DNA of 64,000 nucleotides from Hysterium pulicare CBS 123377 (Eukaryota; Ascomycota; Dothideomycetes; Hysteriales; Hysteriaceae), in the NCBI GenBank assembly GCA_000467715.1, contig AJFK01000277.1, forward strand, positions 16,301 through 80,300, in the 5' to 3' direction. The notes beneath the pieces are model-generated. The model did no database searches. It was given only the letters and a program-made list of their open reading frames with translations, and was not told the DNA's origin. The position numbers were made by a program, and so were the translations under genes. Shown here piece after piece: positions 55,303 to 64,000 of this stretch (position 1 is the stretch's first letter; each line of letters begins with the position of its first letter).

Positions 55303-56449
55303 TCATCTTGAAAGGTTCCTGACGGCATCTGCATATAACAATTCTGATTCAGAACCTGTAGGTTGCCTGTTTGTCGCCGGGCGGATAGCGTCCGGGTTTC
55401 TCTCCTTCACAGATTCTTCATCCGCATAGCGGCTACCATGTCGAGAGCGTTGATATTCATTGGGACTATAGACCGCTTCGGCATGGTGTATGCCTGATTT
55501 GTCGAGGTCGTTCATCCACTTGGGATGGCTTGTATGCGAGCCACTCGAAAATGGTGGTGCAAACCTTGTGATGTCCCAGACAGTCCTGGTTGGGTTGAGA
55601 AAGTCATTCGTGTCTCCAATCGGTAACGTTGACTGTCTGTTATTTGCCTGAGAGACTTCAACAAGCTTGTTTAAGATAGCCAACTCGAGTTTCAGCTTAA
55701 TGCTGTAGGTGACACCCTTGATCGTTTGCTCGAGAACAGAATAGCCGAGATATTCAATGGTCAGAAGGCCGACGTCGAGTACCATGATGATGACGTTGAT
55801 GGAGAACAGCTGCCATGTGAGGCGGTGACTACGCTTGTTCTCGGACCCTTTGAGGATCTCCAGTGTCTTCCAGACGTATAAACCTGATATTAGGAATTCT
55901 TGAATAGTGAACCCTGTCATTTGAATCCTTTCAATATAGTCGTAGGCGAGTTCAAACTTATGGGTATGCGCGCCGAAATTCTTGCCGTATGCCACAACTG
56001 TGTCCATAAGTTAGACGACGCAAGAGCTGTGTGTGGAGTGATCAATTACTTGTTGTTGTGGCATGGAAAACGAATCCATCCACGATAATCATCCACTTGA
56101 CAGTATTGAGAAGTTTCCGGTTCCCACGACCCAACACAAGCCACAACCTCGAGTACAGGACAACACTTTGGCCGGTAACCATAAGACTCCAGCCAAAGCT
56201 ATCGATACCAATCCCGACCGCCAAAGGTCCAAGCTCGAAGTATTCGACCATGTATCCGATTACATAGGGAATGATGCCAAAGCTAGCAATGACCAGCGAC
56301 CAGAAGTAGAGCCCGCGATAGGCGTGGAATGTGGTGAAGACCAGCAATTCCAACTCGAGGGCATTGTATAGAGAAAGGGCGGAGCACACGGTGACCGCAA
56401 CGGCTTCGGCATGAAAATTACCATCAAAGTCGGCAGCAGATTGTTTCAT
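55303..56449 (-). CDS. DUF7703-type fungal integral membrane protein
   Basis: Exons 56449-56050 and 55997-55303, with a 52-bp phase-1 intron, give 364 residues. The block YNALELELLVFTTFHAYRGL with YFWSLVIASFGI is characteristic of this fungal membrane family. About seven hydrophobic stretches fill residues 15-230 (GQSVVLYSRLWLVL, WMIIVDGFVFHAT, then TWQLFSINVIIMVLDVGLL and later), followed by a polar cytosolic tail of about 120 residues. Function unknown. Its start is divergent from the P450 gene, about 940 bp away, and its stop lies 22 bp from the convergent SDR stop. Confidence 0.82.
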
Positions 56450-57391
56450 GGCGCAAAGTTGGTCAGTGTCGCATGCTCGTATATAAGGTTATATGGAGGG
56501 CTCGAGGGTGGCGATGTTTGAATTGCATATCGGAACGAGTGTCCGGTAGGGTAACAGGAAAGCGAGAGTTTACGGAGTGCGAGGATGGAATAGCCAAACA
56601 AAAGAACGAAATGAAGCTTTGAGATTGACGGCTTGCAGGACGGAAGGGAAGGACGTGAGCTGATGCGGGCCAAACGCCGGACAGGGAACAGGTCTACACT
56701 TGATAGCGGCAGCTGGCAACCTGGTCGGATGGTCCCAAGGCCATGGGAGGTGCGGCCGAGCAGCTGGTGCGGGTGGATGACCCTGGAGAAGTCAGGGCCT
56801 TGGATGCGCTCTACGGAGACATGCTCGTTTCGGTGAAAGTCGACTGCGGGGTTGCAAAGCATCGTGTCGCTAGCCCTTGCTGTCCGCCATCGAAGCACAA
56901 CATGTCTGACACGAAGCAGCGTCTGTGACACGGTGTGCGGGTTGCTGCGTGGCTTGTGAATCGTCATCATTGGCCAAAGGAAGGGCGGCTGGCCGTTGGA
57001 GTGGTGAGTGGAGCTGCGTCGGTGTCGAGCGGATGGCTCCCCTTCGCACGAGGAAGCTGGACACCTGCATGATGCCCACCCGTGACCTGGGAAACAGAGA
57101 TGCATTCTCGTGATACCAGAGCAAAAGCATCCACTTACAACATTTCGTGCACTCCCACCATAAGACTAAAGGTACGTTCGTCGGGTCGAGGATCAGCTCA
57201 GGGGCGCGGGATGGATGGCCTCGACAAGAAAGCATCAAATTCGTCCTTCACGTTGCACAACAGCGATAATAACCAGATGCACACTGTGGCGTATTCTAGA
57301 TCGCCATGTGCTGCAGGACTTCAGGCTTTGGAAGTGGCCTGTATAAAGAGATGGGCCTTGCACAGAGTAACACCGAACTCAGCTCTCAGCC
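56450..57391. other. Divergent upstream region of DUF7703 and P450 genes
   Basis: A 219-codon minus frame (56446-57105) and the upstream extension of a plus frame (from 57082) overlap here. Neither shows domain content, so both are judged fortuitous. Confidence 0.35.
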
Positions 57392-59217
57392 ATGGTCGAA
57401 TTCGTCGGCCTGAGCGTCCTGGTTCACCCTTCAGCATTTTGTCTACTGGGAGCCTTCGGACTTCTGGGTTGGCTGATTGCCTTGGGGATCTATCGTCTCT
57501 ACTTCAGCCCCGTCGCCCATATACCGGGGCCATTTCTCGCAAAGCTGACTTACTGGTAGGGAGCCATGTCTTACTTCCATTGTTGGAGACGGCCTGTGCA
57601 TCAATGTGTACTCCACTTACCTTGTGTAGGTACGAGTTTTACCACAATGTTGTCCGCGAAGGCCAGTATACCTTCGAAATCTCACGGTTTCATGAGAAAT
57701 ACGGCCCCATCATTCGCGTCAATCCCCACGAAGTTCATATCGCCGACCCGGATTTCTATGATGTAGTGTACGCTGGAGCTGCCTCCAAGCGGGACAAATG
57801 CGCCTGGAACAGTCGCCAATTCGGCATTCCTGATTCTACCGTCGGCGCCGTCAAACATGATGTCCATCGTACTCGCAGAGCTGCCCTCAACCCGTTCTTT
57901 TCCAAGGCAAAAGTGCGCAGCTTGCAGCCGCAAATTGAAGCCGTAGTTCAAGGATTACTTGCTCGGTTCGCAGATTTCCGCAAGACTAGGGAACCAATGA
58001 CGGTGTCTTTAGCATTTGCAGCATTGACCAATGGCATGGCCCCTTAGATTCCATATGCGAAAACTGTGGCGTACTGACTGGATTCTCTATCAGATGTAGC
58101 GATGCAATACGCTTTCGGCCGCAATGAACATCGGGTCCAAGCCAAAGATTTTGACCCAAGCTTCCACGACGCTTCGGTAGCTGGCGCCTCAAGTGGGCAC
58201 ATAATCAAACATTTGCCTTGGATATTGTCCATCATGCAGTCTCTTCCGGACTCCGTAACTGTCAAGCTAAGCCCAGGCATGGCTTCATATGTCAAAATGC
58301 AAGACGTAAGCCTGGATGCTTTCATTGCCATCAAGTTCGCTATGCCCTGTCGCAACTGTTTCTGTACAGCCATGATCGACTAATACGAACAGTTGGCTAA
58401 TTTATCCTAGGATATTCAAGAGCAAGTAGCTCTGATCAAGGGAGACAAAGAGAAAACGGAAAACACTATTTTCCACTCGATCCTCAATAGCGATCTACCA
58501 GAATCAGAGAAATCTACCGCTCGGCTGTGGCAGGATGGACTGAGTACGGTCCTTGCCGGGACGATAACCACAGCCGTAACTCTCTCCTGGGCTGTGTACT
58601 ACCTTCTGGCACAACCAACGGACCTACGTCGCTTGAAGGAAGAATTGTGTTCTGCCATCAAAGACCCAGATCAATTCCCATCTATGGCCACTATCGAGAA
58701 TCTTCCTTTCCTGACAGCTTGTATCAAAGAAAGTCTGCGGGTCAGCAACGGCGTCAGTTGCCGACTGCCACGTATCAGCCCTCAAGAACCCGTTCTATTT
58801 GAGGCAAAAACACATGGAAGCTCGAATTCGAAACAGTACGTTATTCCCCCAGGAATAGCAATGTCAATGACGGGACTTCTGATTCACTGCGACGAATCGA
58901 TATTTCCAGAGCCAATGAAATATACACCACAACGCTGGTTAGATGATCCAAGTTTGGGTAAGTACCTTGTGCCCTTCTCACGTGGAACAAGACAGTGCGT
59001 GGGGATCAATCTAGCTTATGTTGAAATATATCTCACGCTTGCGGCAATCTTCCGACGGTATGGAAGCAAGGACGTGAAAATGGAAGATGATGAAGGATAC
59101 CTCGAATTGTATCAGACAGATGATCGGGATGTAAAGATCATCGGAGATGGCATGGCCCCCCTGGTGAGCAAGGAGAGCAAAGGCATTCGTATTATCGTAC
59201 AGGCTCACGAGATGTAA
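57392..59217 (+). CDS. Cytochrome P450 monooxygenase, trichodiene-oxygenase-like
   Basis: Four exons, 57392-57555, 57630-58033, 58094-58305 and 58411-59217, total 1587 nt, 528 residues. The N-terminal membrane anchor (LLGAFGLLGWLIALGIY) and Pro-rich hinge (HIPGPFLAKLTYW) are followed by YGPIIRVNPHEVHI, the I-helix oxygen-binding LAGTITTAVTLSW, ExxR as KESLR, PQRW, and the heme loop FSRGTRQCVG with ligand Cys456. NLAYVEIYLTLAAIF after the heme loop is typical of the CYP58-like (trichodiene oxygenase-like) group. Intron 2 (58034-58093) must use a GC donor (GCATGG) to read ALTN-DVAMQYAFG; unspliced, the frame stops at 58046. If that donor is inactive the gene is dead. It lies 276 bp upstream of an aldo-keto reductase on the same strand, suggesting a shared pathway. 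Confidence 0.85.
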
Positions 59218-59493
59218 GAAGATATATTAACGCAACGGGAAATACTTTAACGAGAATGTTATCATATGTTTACTTTACTGAATTTGCACTGAATTTAAAA
59301 AAGTACAATTGACTGCCAAACCTCAAATGCAGTTCATCAGACCATGACATTTTGCATTAAATGATCGCCATTTGTCAAACCCCACCCCGCACACGTCATG
59401 ATTTCATGCCGCAGTTCTGCAAATATAAACAACAATCGAACAGCACCCTTCTGCTCTAGAGAGTCTCGAGTCAATGAACGGTGAATTGTAAAT

Positions 59494-60548
59494 ATGCATT
59501 TTCGAGCACTAACCACGTTGATCGCGATAGTTAGCTTTTGCGATGGCTCCATTGAGCATCAACATCCAATCACAGTCCCTCTCCGTGACCAACCACTCAT
59601 CGGTTTCGGCACCTGGAACTTAAAGATATCCCCCTCCAACACCACATCCGCCGTCTCCCTCGCCCTACAAGCCGGCTACCGCCAAATCGACTGCGCGGCC
59701 GCATACAGCAACGAAAAGGACGTGGGCAAGGGAATCGCCGAGGGTTTGAAGAAGGCGAATCTAAAGCGCGAGCAGATTTGGGTGACTTCGAAACTATGGA
59801 ATGACCAGTGAGTAGAAGAAGACGAATCCCAGAAGACTACGAAATCCGGGAATGAGAAATGTTGATAAAAACGAATAGTCATACACCTTGGCTGGTCGAA
59901 CAAGGCCTCAATCAAACCCTCTCAGATCTAGATCTCGATTACCTGGATCTCTATCTAATGCACTGGCCCGTTGGAAATGCGCCCCTACCAGGCAAGCTTC
60001 AATACGACTACATCGAGACATGGCACGCGATGGAGAAACTGCTTTCCACCGGCCGCGTCCGCAACATCGGCGTCTCGAATTTCTCGCCCTACCAACTAAA
60101 ACGACTGATCAAGGAATCCGAAACCAAACCCGCGGTTCATCAAATGGAGTTGCATCCCTACCTCCAGCAATCCAAATGGGTGAAATGGCATCAGGCGCAC
60201 TCCATCTCCGTGACCGCTTACTCACCCCTTGGAAACATGAACCCGACCTACAAGGGCTCGGAGCCGCCTTTACTTCTCGAGAACGACGTCATCACCGATA
60301 TCGCAGAAAAGAGAGATTGTACCGCGGCGCAGGTGACCTTGGCTTGGGGTATGAGTCGGGGCACGAGTGTTATCCCGAAGTCTTCGCATGAGAAGTGGAT
60401 TGTGGAGAATTTGGGCGCGAAGGAGTGTGTGTTGCAGGAGGATGACTTCGGAAGATTGGAGAGTGTAGGGAAGAAGTGGTTGACTAGATTTAATAATCCT
60501 AGTGATGGATGGGGCGTTCATTTGTTTGAAGGATTAGATGACGCGTAG
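59494..60548 (+). CDS. Aldo-keto reductase with N-terminal secretory-type leader
   Basis: Exons 59494-59807 and 59879-60548, with a 71-bp phase-2 intron, give 327 residues. The catalytic tetrad is complete: Asp66, Tyr71 (AAAYSNEKDV), Lys100 (WVTSKLWND) and His133 (LYLMHWPVG). GRVRNIGVSNFSPYQL and IPKSSHEKWIVENL (NADPH 2'-phosphate binding) also fit. AKRs are normally cytosolic, but residues 1-18 (MHFRALTTLIAIVSFCDG) look like a signal peptide before the barrel begins at about residue 26. Other start options are not visible: the next in-frame Met lies far inside the barrel. It reduces carbonyls with NADPH; the substrate is unknown. It follows a P450 on the same strand. Confidence 0.9.
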
Positions 60549-61122
60549 GTGGAAGATAGAGAATTGAGAAAAGAGACGAATGCGTGACGGGTTACGTGGG
60601 TTAGTTGGCTGAAAGGGAGGTCTATGAAAGTCTCGGTCATGAAAATCTTACTCAATTTATAATAAGCAATGAATAGCTCTAATATTCCGCAAGGTGCCAT
60701 AAGGAATCGCCTACTCCAGACTTCGAAATGTGTGAGGAATTGGGAAAACAAACAAAAGTACCTAGGTAGTCAGCATCTCTAAGAATCACATGCATCCGAG
60801 CACTGTTCGCGACTATGTGGAATGCAAGACGTCATGAGCCCCCAATCGCATGCACTATAACATCTAGGCCGCCAAGATATGTCAAAGGAACTTCAACTGA
60901 CAGGTTCAATGCCTTTTTTATTCATAACCTCGGTCTAGGTAACTTGACTTATGTATGATGATGCTCGACCAGCTCATGATCGCCTACTTATATAAGACAG
61001 GAAATGACAGTTTTCTTCTTTAATAAACATTGCTCTTGTGATCAAGCACAATTTCTTTGATCCAAATATTCTACTTAGTACGACGCAGCCAAATACACGC
61101 AAAGAAACCAATCCTAGAAAGC
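60549..61122. other. Intergenic with TATA-like box
   Basis: No gene. A TATATAAG sequence at 60989-60996 lies 127-134 bp before ATG 61123 and may be the core promoter of the next gene. Confidence 0.4.
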
Positions 61123-61674
61123 ATGCCTCCCCATTCAAAAACCGTCCGTGGAACCTTGGGTAACCCTAAAACCCAAGAAGCCATGAATCAGCCCCCAAAC
61201 CGCACCCAATTAGGCGATCCCAGCAGTCTAGAAATCGAGCACTCAGAAACAAACCCAGTGCCCCAAGGCACCGCCCAAGACGGTGCCGATAATACCTCTC
61301 AATCGCGGGAGCCCCGTGATTCGTACAGCTTACAAGACTCTTCATCTTCCACTTCTTCTTTTTCTTCATCATCATCGGATGCCTCTATACCACACTCGGC
61401 CAAGGTTCGAGGCACGCTATCGCACTCTGCGACCGCAGATAAAATCTACACGAATGAAGCCGGGGAAAAGATACCCAAGGCGGGAGAAGGGGGAAAGGAA
61501 GGTGGCGGGTTGCCGAAGAGCATGATTGGGGATGCGGTGAGTATGAAGACTGAGACGAGCGAGAACGAGGTGGACAAGGGAGCGGGGCCAGCGAAGGACG
61601 TGGATGAAATGAAGAGGGCGGCGAAGAAGAGGAAGGATAATGAGATCAATCCGAAAGGAGGTAGTAAACTGTGA
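61123..61674 (+). CDS. Small hydrophilic protein with two VRGTL motifs
   Basis: A single exon of 183 residues from ATG 61123 (GCATGC). It has no hydrophobic segment: it is Ser/Thr/Asp-rich in the middle and Lys/Glu/Gly-rich at the end. The segment KTVRGTLGNPKTQE near the start recurs as AKVRGTLSHSATADKIYTNE near residue 90, an imperfect internal repeat. A low-complexity SSSSTSSFSSSSS run precedes the second copy. Composition resembles stress-induced or LEA-like fungal proteins, an inference only. A TATA-like box lies about 127 bp upstream, consistent with regulated expression. The family is not recognised by name. Confidence 0.7.
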   Translation: MPPHSKTVRGTLGNPKTQEAMNQPPNRTQLGDPSSLEIEHSETNPVPQGTAQDGADNTSQSREPRDSYSLQDSSSSTSSFSSSSSDASIPHSAKVRGTLSHSATADKIYTNEAGEKIPKAGEGGKEGGGLPKSMIGDAVSMKTETSENEVDKGAGPAKDVDEMKRAAKKRKDNEINPKGGSKL

Positions 61675-62529
61675 TGGTTATATCGCGAGTTGGTTCCATC
61701 CGCGGAAGTATAGAGATGCTCCAATTGTGACATCGATACCTGCTCAGTCCATCAGATTCTTCGGCGATGAACCTTGATCTTGAATATCGAATTTGAAAGT
61801 TCTCCATTCCTCATTTCCCGGTATCATTTTCGTGATATGCAGCCAGCCGAATGGAGAAAACATCATGGGCAATCACATGTGACTGCAACCTCCAACGCCA
61901 TCGGATAACGATATCTTGATAATAATGTGAGCAAATGCGGGACCTTCAACCAATTAGCTGGCAAGAACGACCCCAAAATTATCCACGATATGTCATGAAA
62001 CACCTAGAGGATAATTCAAGCCCAATGGGTAGCAAACATTTAGACACTTGGCCATGGGGTCCTTGACGGTTCGCCCGTTGCGATCGGCGTCCTCGAGGTC
62101 CAGTGACTACAATAGTGCTAAGACGACACATTTCCCTGGGATTAGAGGTTCCAACCCTTGAATAGAAAGTAATGTAAAGCGAATAACCGCTGTGGCGGGA
62201 CTGACCAAGCACGTCCAGGAGCAGGATCTAGGAGGATTGAATGATCGATTTCGACTTCAAAGCCAGCCCGTTCACATGAGGTCTCGATTCGTTGCACGGC
62301 TATGCTTGATTCGTAAACGTGAGCAGTAAGACTATTGTTTGTGACGTTCTGAGTGAGGCTCTGCGATTGCGTAGTAGACAAAGGGATTGGGATGTAGAGA
62401 GCATAAATATGCTCGGCATCTCCGCGCTCTTAAATCGATCATCAGCTCGATGCAGTCTGTCTGCGAATCATACTATCACTACTTACTATCTATTGTAGTC
62501 TCGTCTGGGCATTGGACGCAGATACGAAG
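61675..62529. other. Intergenic upstream of the second P450
   Basis: No supportable gene. Frames at 61979-62381 on the minus strand are short and without motifs. Confidence 0.35.
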
Positions 62530-63970
62530 ATGGGGCCCTTACATTTCCCGGTGTCCTTACAACTCCTCACGCCGAGCCTTGTGGTGGTGTATTGGGTAAT
62601 CTGGATCGCTTATGCTCGTTTCTTCCATCCTCTTGCTAAGTTTCCCGGGCCTTTATTTGCGTCGATCTCACACTGGTGGTTCGTATCACATGTTGCCAGA
62701 GAAAGAGCCGCTGAAACGCAAAGAACATTGCACGAAAAGCATGGTAATCTCCTCTTTTCCAGGGCCCGAAATGTTTGCTGACACAATGAAGGTCCCCTCG
62801 TAAGGATAACACCAAATGAGCTCAGTTGTTCCGACCCAGAAGCCATAAGGACATAAGGACCATATACGGAATCAATACAGGGTTCACCAAAACAGACTTC
62901 TACCTGGCATGGAGGGCCATTCCCATATTGGGTAAGGTAGTCGAGCCTCTGGGAGCACGGTATGAAGGTGCTGATAGAGGCCAGGCAAATATCCAGATCA
63001 CTTCACAAACCTGGGCGAGAGACAGCATGCAAAACGACAAAGGATTGTTAACAATCTGTACTCTGTTTCCAGTATCGTGAAGACCGAGAAGCGTATTGAT
63101 AAATGCAATGAGATTTTTGAGGCCCGAATGGGAGAAATTGCAGACAGCGGAGAAGTCATCGATCTTGCGGACTGGTGTCAATGGTTGGTAATGTTGGGTT
63201 CAGAGCGTATGTCGCTGCATATTTGATGTATGCTAATTTGACTCCACAACTTCAGGAGTGCTTTCGATGTTATTGGGGAGCTGTTCTTCGGCAGGATGTT
63301 CGGGTTTATGGAAGAAAAGCAAGACTATCGAGGTTACATTGCAGGTCTTAGCACGCTTCTTCCCGTGATGTCGATTGCAACAACCATGCCCGCCTCATGG
63401 CACCCCTTCCTCTTCTTGTGTGGGACCTTCATCCTGAAAATACGGCAGGCTTTCGGAGCCTTCAACGATGTGAGAGCAAAAGCAGACAGTTATGCACGAG
63501 AGCCATTGCGAGCACTCGAAGCGGGCGAGGAACCTCCGAAAGATATTGTCGCCAATCTATTCGATATGATGCGGGAGAAAGGAGAAGGTATTGAATTTGG
63601 ATTAGGAGACATTCGAACGGAGATTTGGGTCGCACTGTATAATCATTTCACATACACCATTTTTCACCAGTATTTTGAAACTGATAGACCGCAGAATTGC
63701 CGGCAGTGATACCACGGCGGCTGCGATGTCCTCGATCTTGTACCATATTCTCTAGAATCCATCTGTCTATAAACGACTCGTCCAAGAAATTGATGAGGCG
63801 AATGCTTCGGGACGATTGAGTAGTCCAAATGTCTGTTACGCCGAAGCAGCTAACATGCCGTACTTGGATGCTTGCAGTAAGGAGGGTATGCGGATACATC
63901 CTAGTGTTGGGTTTGGACTTCCTCGTCACGTACCTCCAGAACGCTGTAGAATATCCGGGCAGTGGATCTC
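62530..63970 (+). pseudogene. Disrupted cytochrome P450, runs off the window
   Basis: From ATG 62530 the N-terminus has an anchor (LVVVYWVIWIAYARF) and FHPLAKFPGPLFASISHWW. A 48-bp intron (62744-62791) leads to HGPLVRITPNELSCSDPEAI. There the 8-mer ATAAGGAC is duplicated (62845-62852 and 62853-62860), shifting the frame and creating TAA; one copy would restore RTIYGINTGFTKTDFY. Further exons read KTEKRIDKCNEIFEARMG, SAFDVIGELFFGRMFGF, and the I-helix IAGSDTTAAAMSSIL, then an in-frame TAG at 63753-63755 (YHIL-stop-NPSVYKRL). Sequence is readable to RHVPPERCRISGQWIS, before the heme loop, where a poly-G stretch begins. At least two lesions suggest a pseudogene, though base errors near a contig end are possible. 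It differs from the 57392 P450 and resembles pisatin-demethylase/benzoate-hydroxylase-type P450s. Confidence 0.8.
62845..62860 (+). repeat. 8-bp tandem duplication disrupting P450
   Basis: ATAAGGAC occurs twice in a row. Deleting one copy joins PEAIRT to IYGINTGF in frame, so the duplication is the frameshifting event. Confidence 0.8.
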
Positions 63971-64000
63971 GGGGGGGGGGGGGGGGGGGCGCGGGGGGGG
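63971..64000. other. Poly-G run, likely sequencing or assembly artefact
   Basis: 28 of the 30 terminal bases are G, interrupted only by two C. It starts in the middle of a P450 reading frame. Runs like this arise in two-colour sequencing when signal is lost and are carried into contig ends. Confidence 0.8.

Noticed and set aside
56446-57105. 219-codon minus frame upstream of the DUF7703 gene
   Set aside because: No domain, Ser/Pro/Arg-rich, and it overlaps the presumed promoter region of two divergent genes.
57082-57391. Upstream extension of the P450 reading frame
   Set aside because: It is in a different phase from the true P450 start at 57392, which alone gives the membrane anchor and hinge.
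1-64000. CRISPR arrays, rRNA genes, bacterial-type operons
   Set aside because: No regularly spaced identical repeats with unique spacers, no rRNA core sequences, and spliced genes throughout.

Overview
The window is nuclear DNA of a filamentous ascomycete (Pezizomycotina). Genes carry many short introns (about 48-100 bp) with GTANGN donors, CTAAC/CTAAT branch points and CAG/TAG acceptors. The protein families are typical of this group: a HET-domain protein, a Pth11-like seven-helix protein, DUF1772 and DUF7703 membrane proteins, Dal5-family and DHA2 transporters, and E-class P450s. Class Leotiomycetes is a guess I cannot prove from sequence alone. The last 30 bases are almost pure G and look like a contig-end artefact.

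Layout. (1) About 1-20 kb is a gene-poor accessory compartment. It has degenerate GC-rich repeats (780-1330), a TA-rich RIP-like island (6.4-6.7 kb), two related arrays of 73-85 bp tandem repeats (14.4 and 18.6 kb), broken gene remnants and a few unfamiliar genes. These are a Gln/Pro-rich CCHC zinc-knuckle protein (3.4-5.2 kb), a possibly mitochondrial unknown protein (6.9-9.1 kb), and a divergent pair at 10.4-14.3 kb. One member of the pair has a start codon split by an intron; the other is a coiled-coil protein interrupted by an in-frame stop. (2) About 20-32 kb is denser: an amino-acid permease, a threonate/3-hydroxyisobutyrate-dehydrogenase-like enzyme divergent from a class II aldolase, a GFA-domain protein, a HET protein, an esterase fragment and a Vba/Fnx1-type transporter. 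(3) 32.5-38.6 kb holds an arylsulfatase, a TauD-type sulfonate dioxygenase and a divergent Dal5-family permease. Together these look like a sulfur-scavenging locus, but the permease has an in-frame TAG. (4) 39-52.6 kb: GABA/choline-type permease, Pth11-like receptor, secreted carboxylesterase, PPxY protein, DUF1772 protein, coiled-coil protein and YbjQ-like protein. (5) 53-64 kb: a second class II aldolase divergent from an SDR, a DUF7703 protein, a P450, an aldo-keto reductase with a secretory leader, a small hydrophilic protein, and a disrupted second P450 running off the window.

How the genes may work together (inference). The sulfatase would release sulfate from esters outside the cell, the permease would import sulfonates or sulfate esters, and the dioxygenase would release sulfite. 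The two aldolase/dehydrogenase pairs suggest repeated recruitment of sugar-acid catabolism modules. The terminal P450/AKR group could be the edge of a metabolite cluster whose backbone enzyme lies beyond the contig end.

A recurring theme is genes intact except for one or two disabling changes (single stops or small frameshifts). They are either real recent pseudogenes or consensus errors. I could not run searches, so family calls rest on motifs read by eye.
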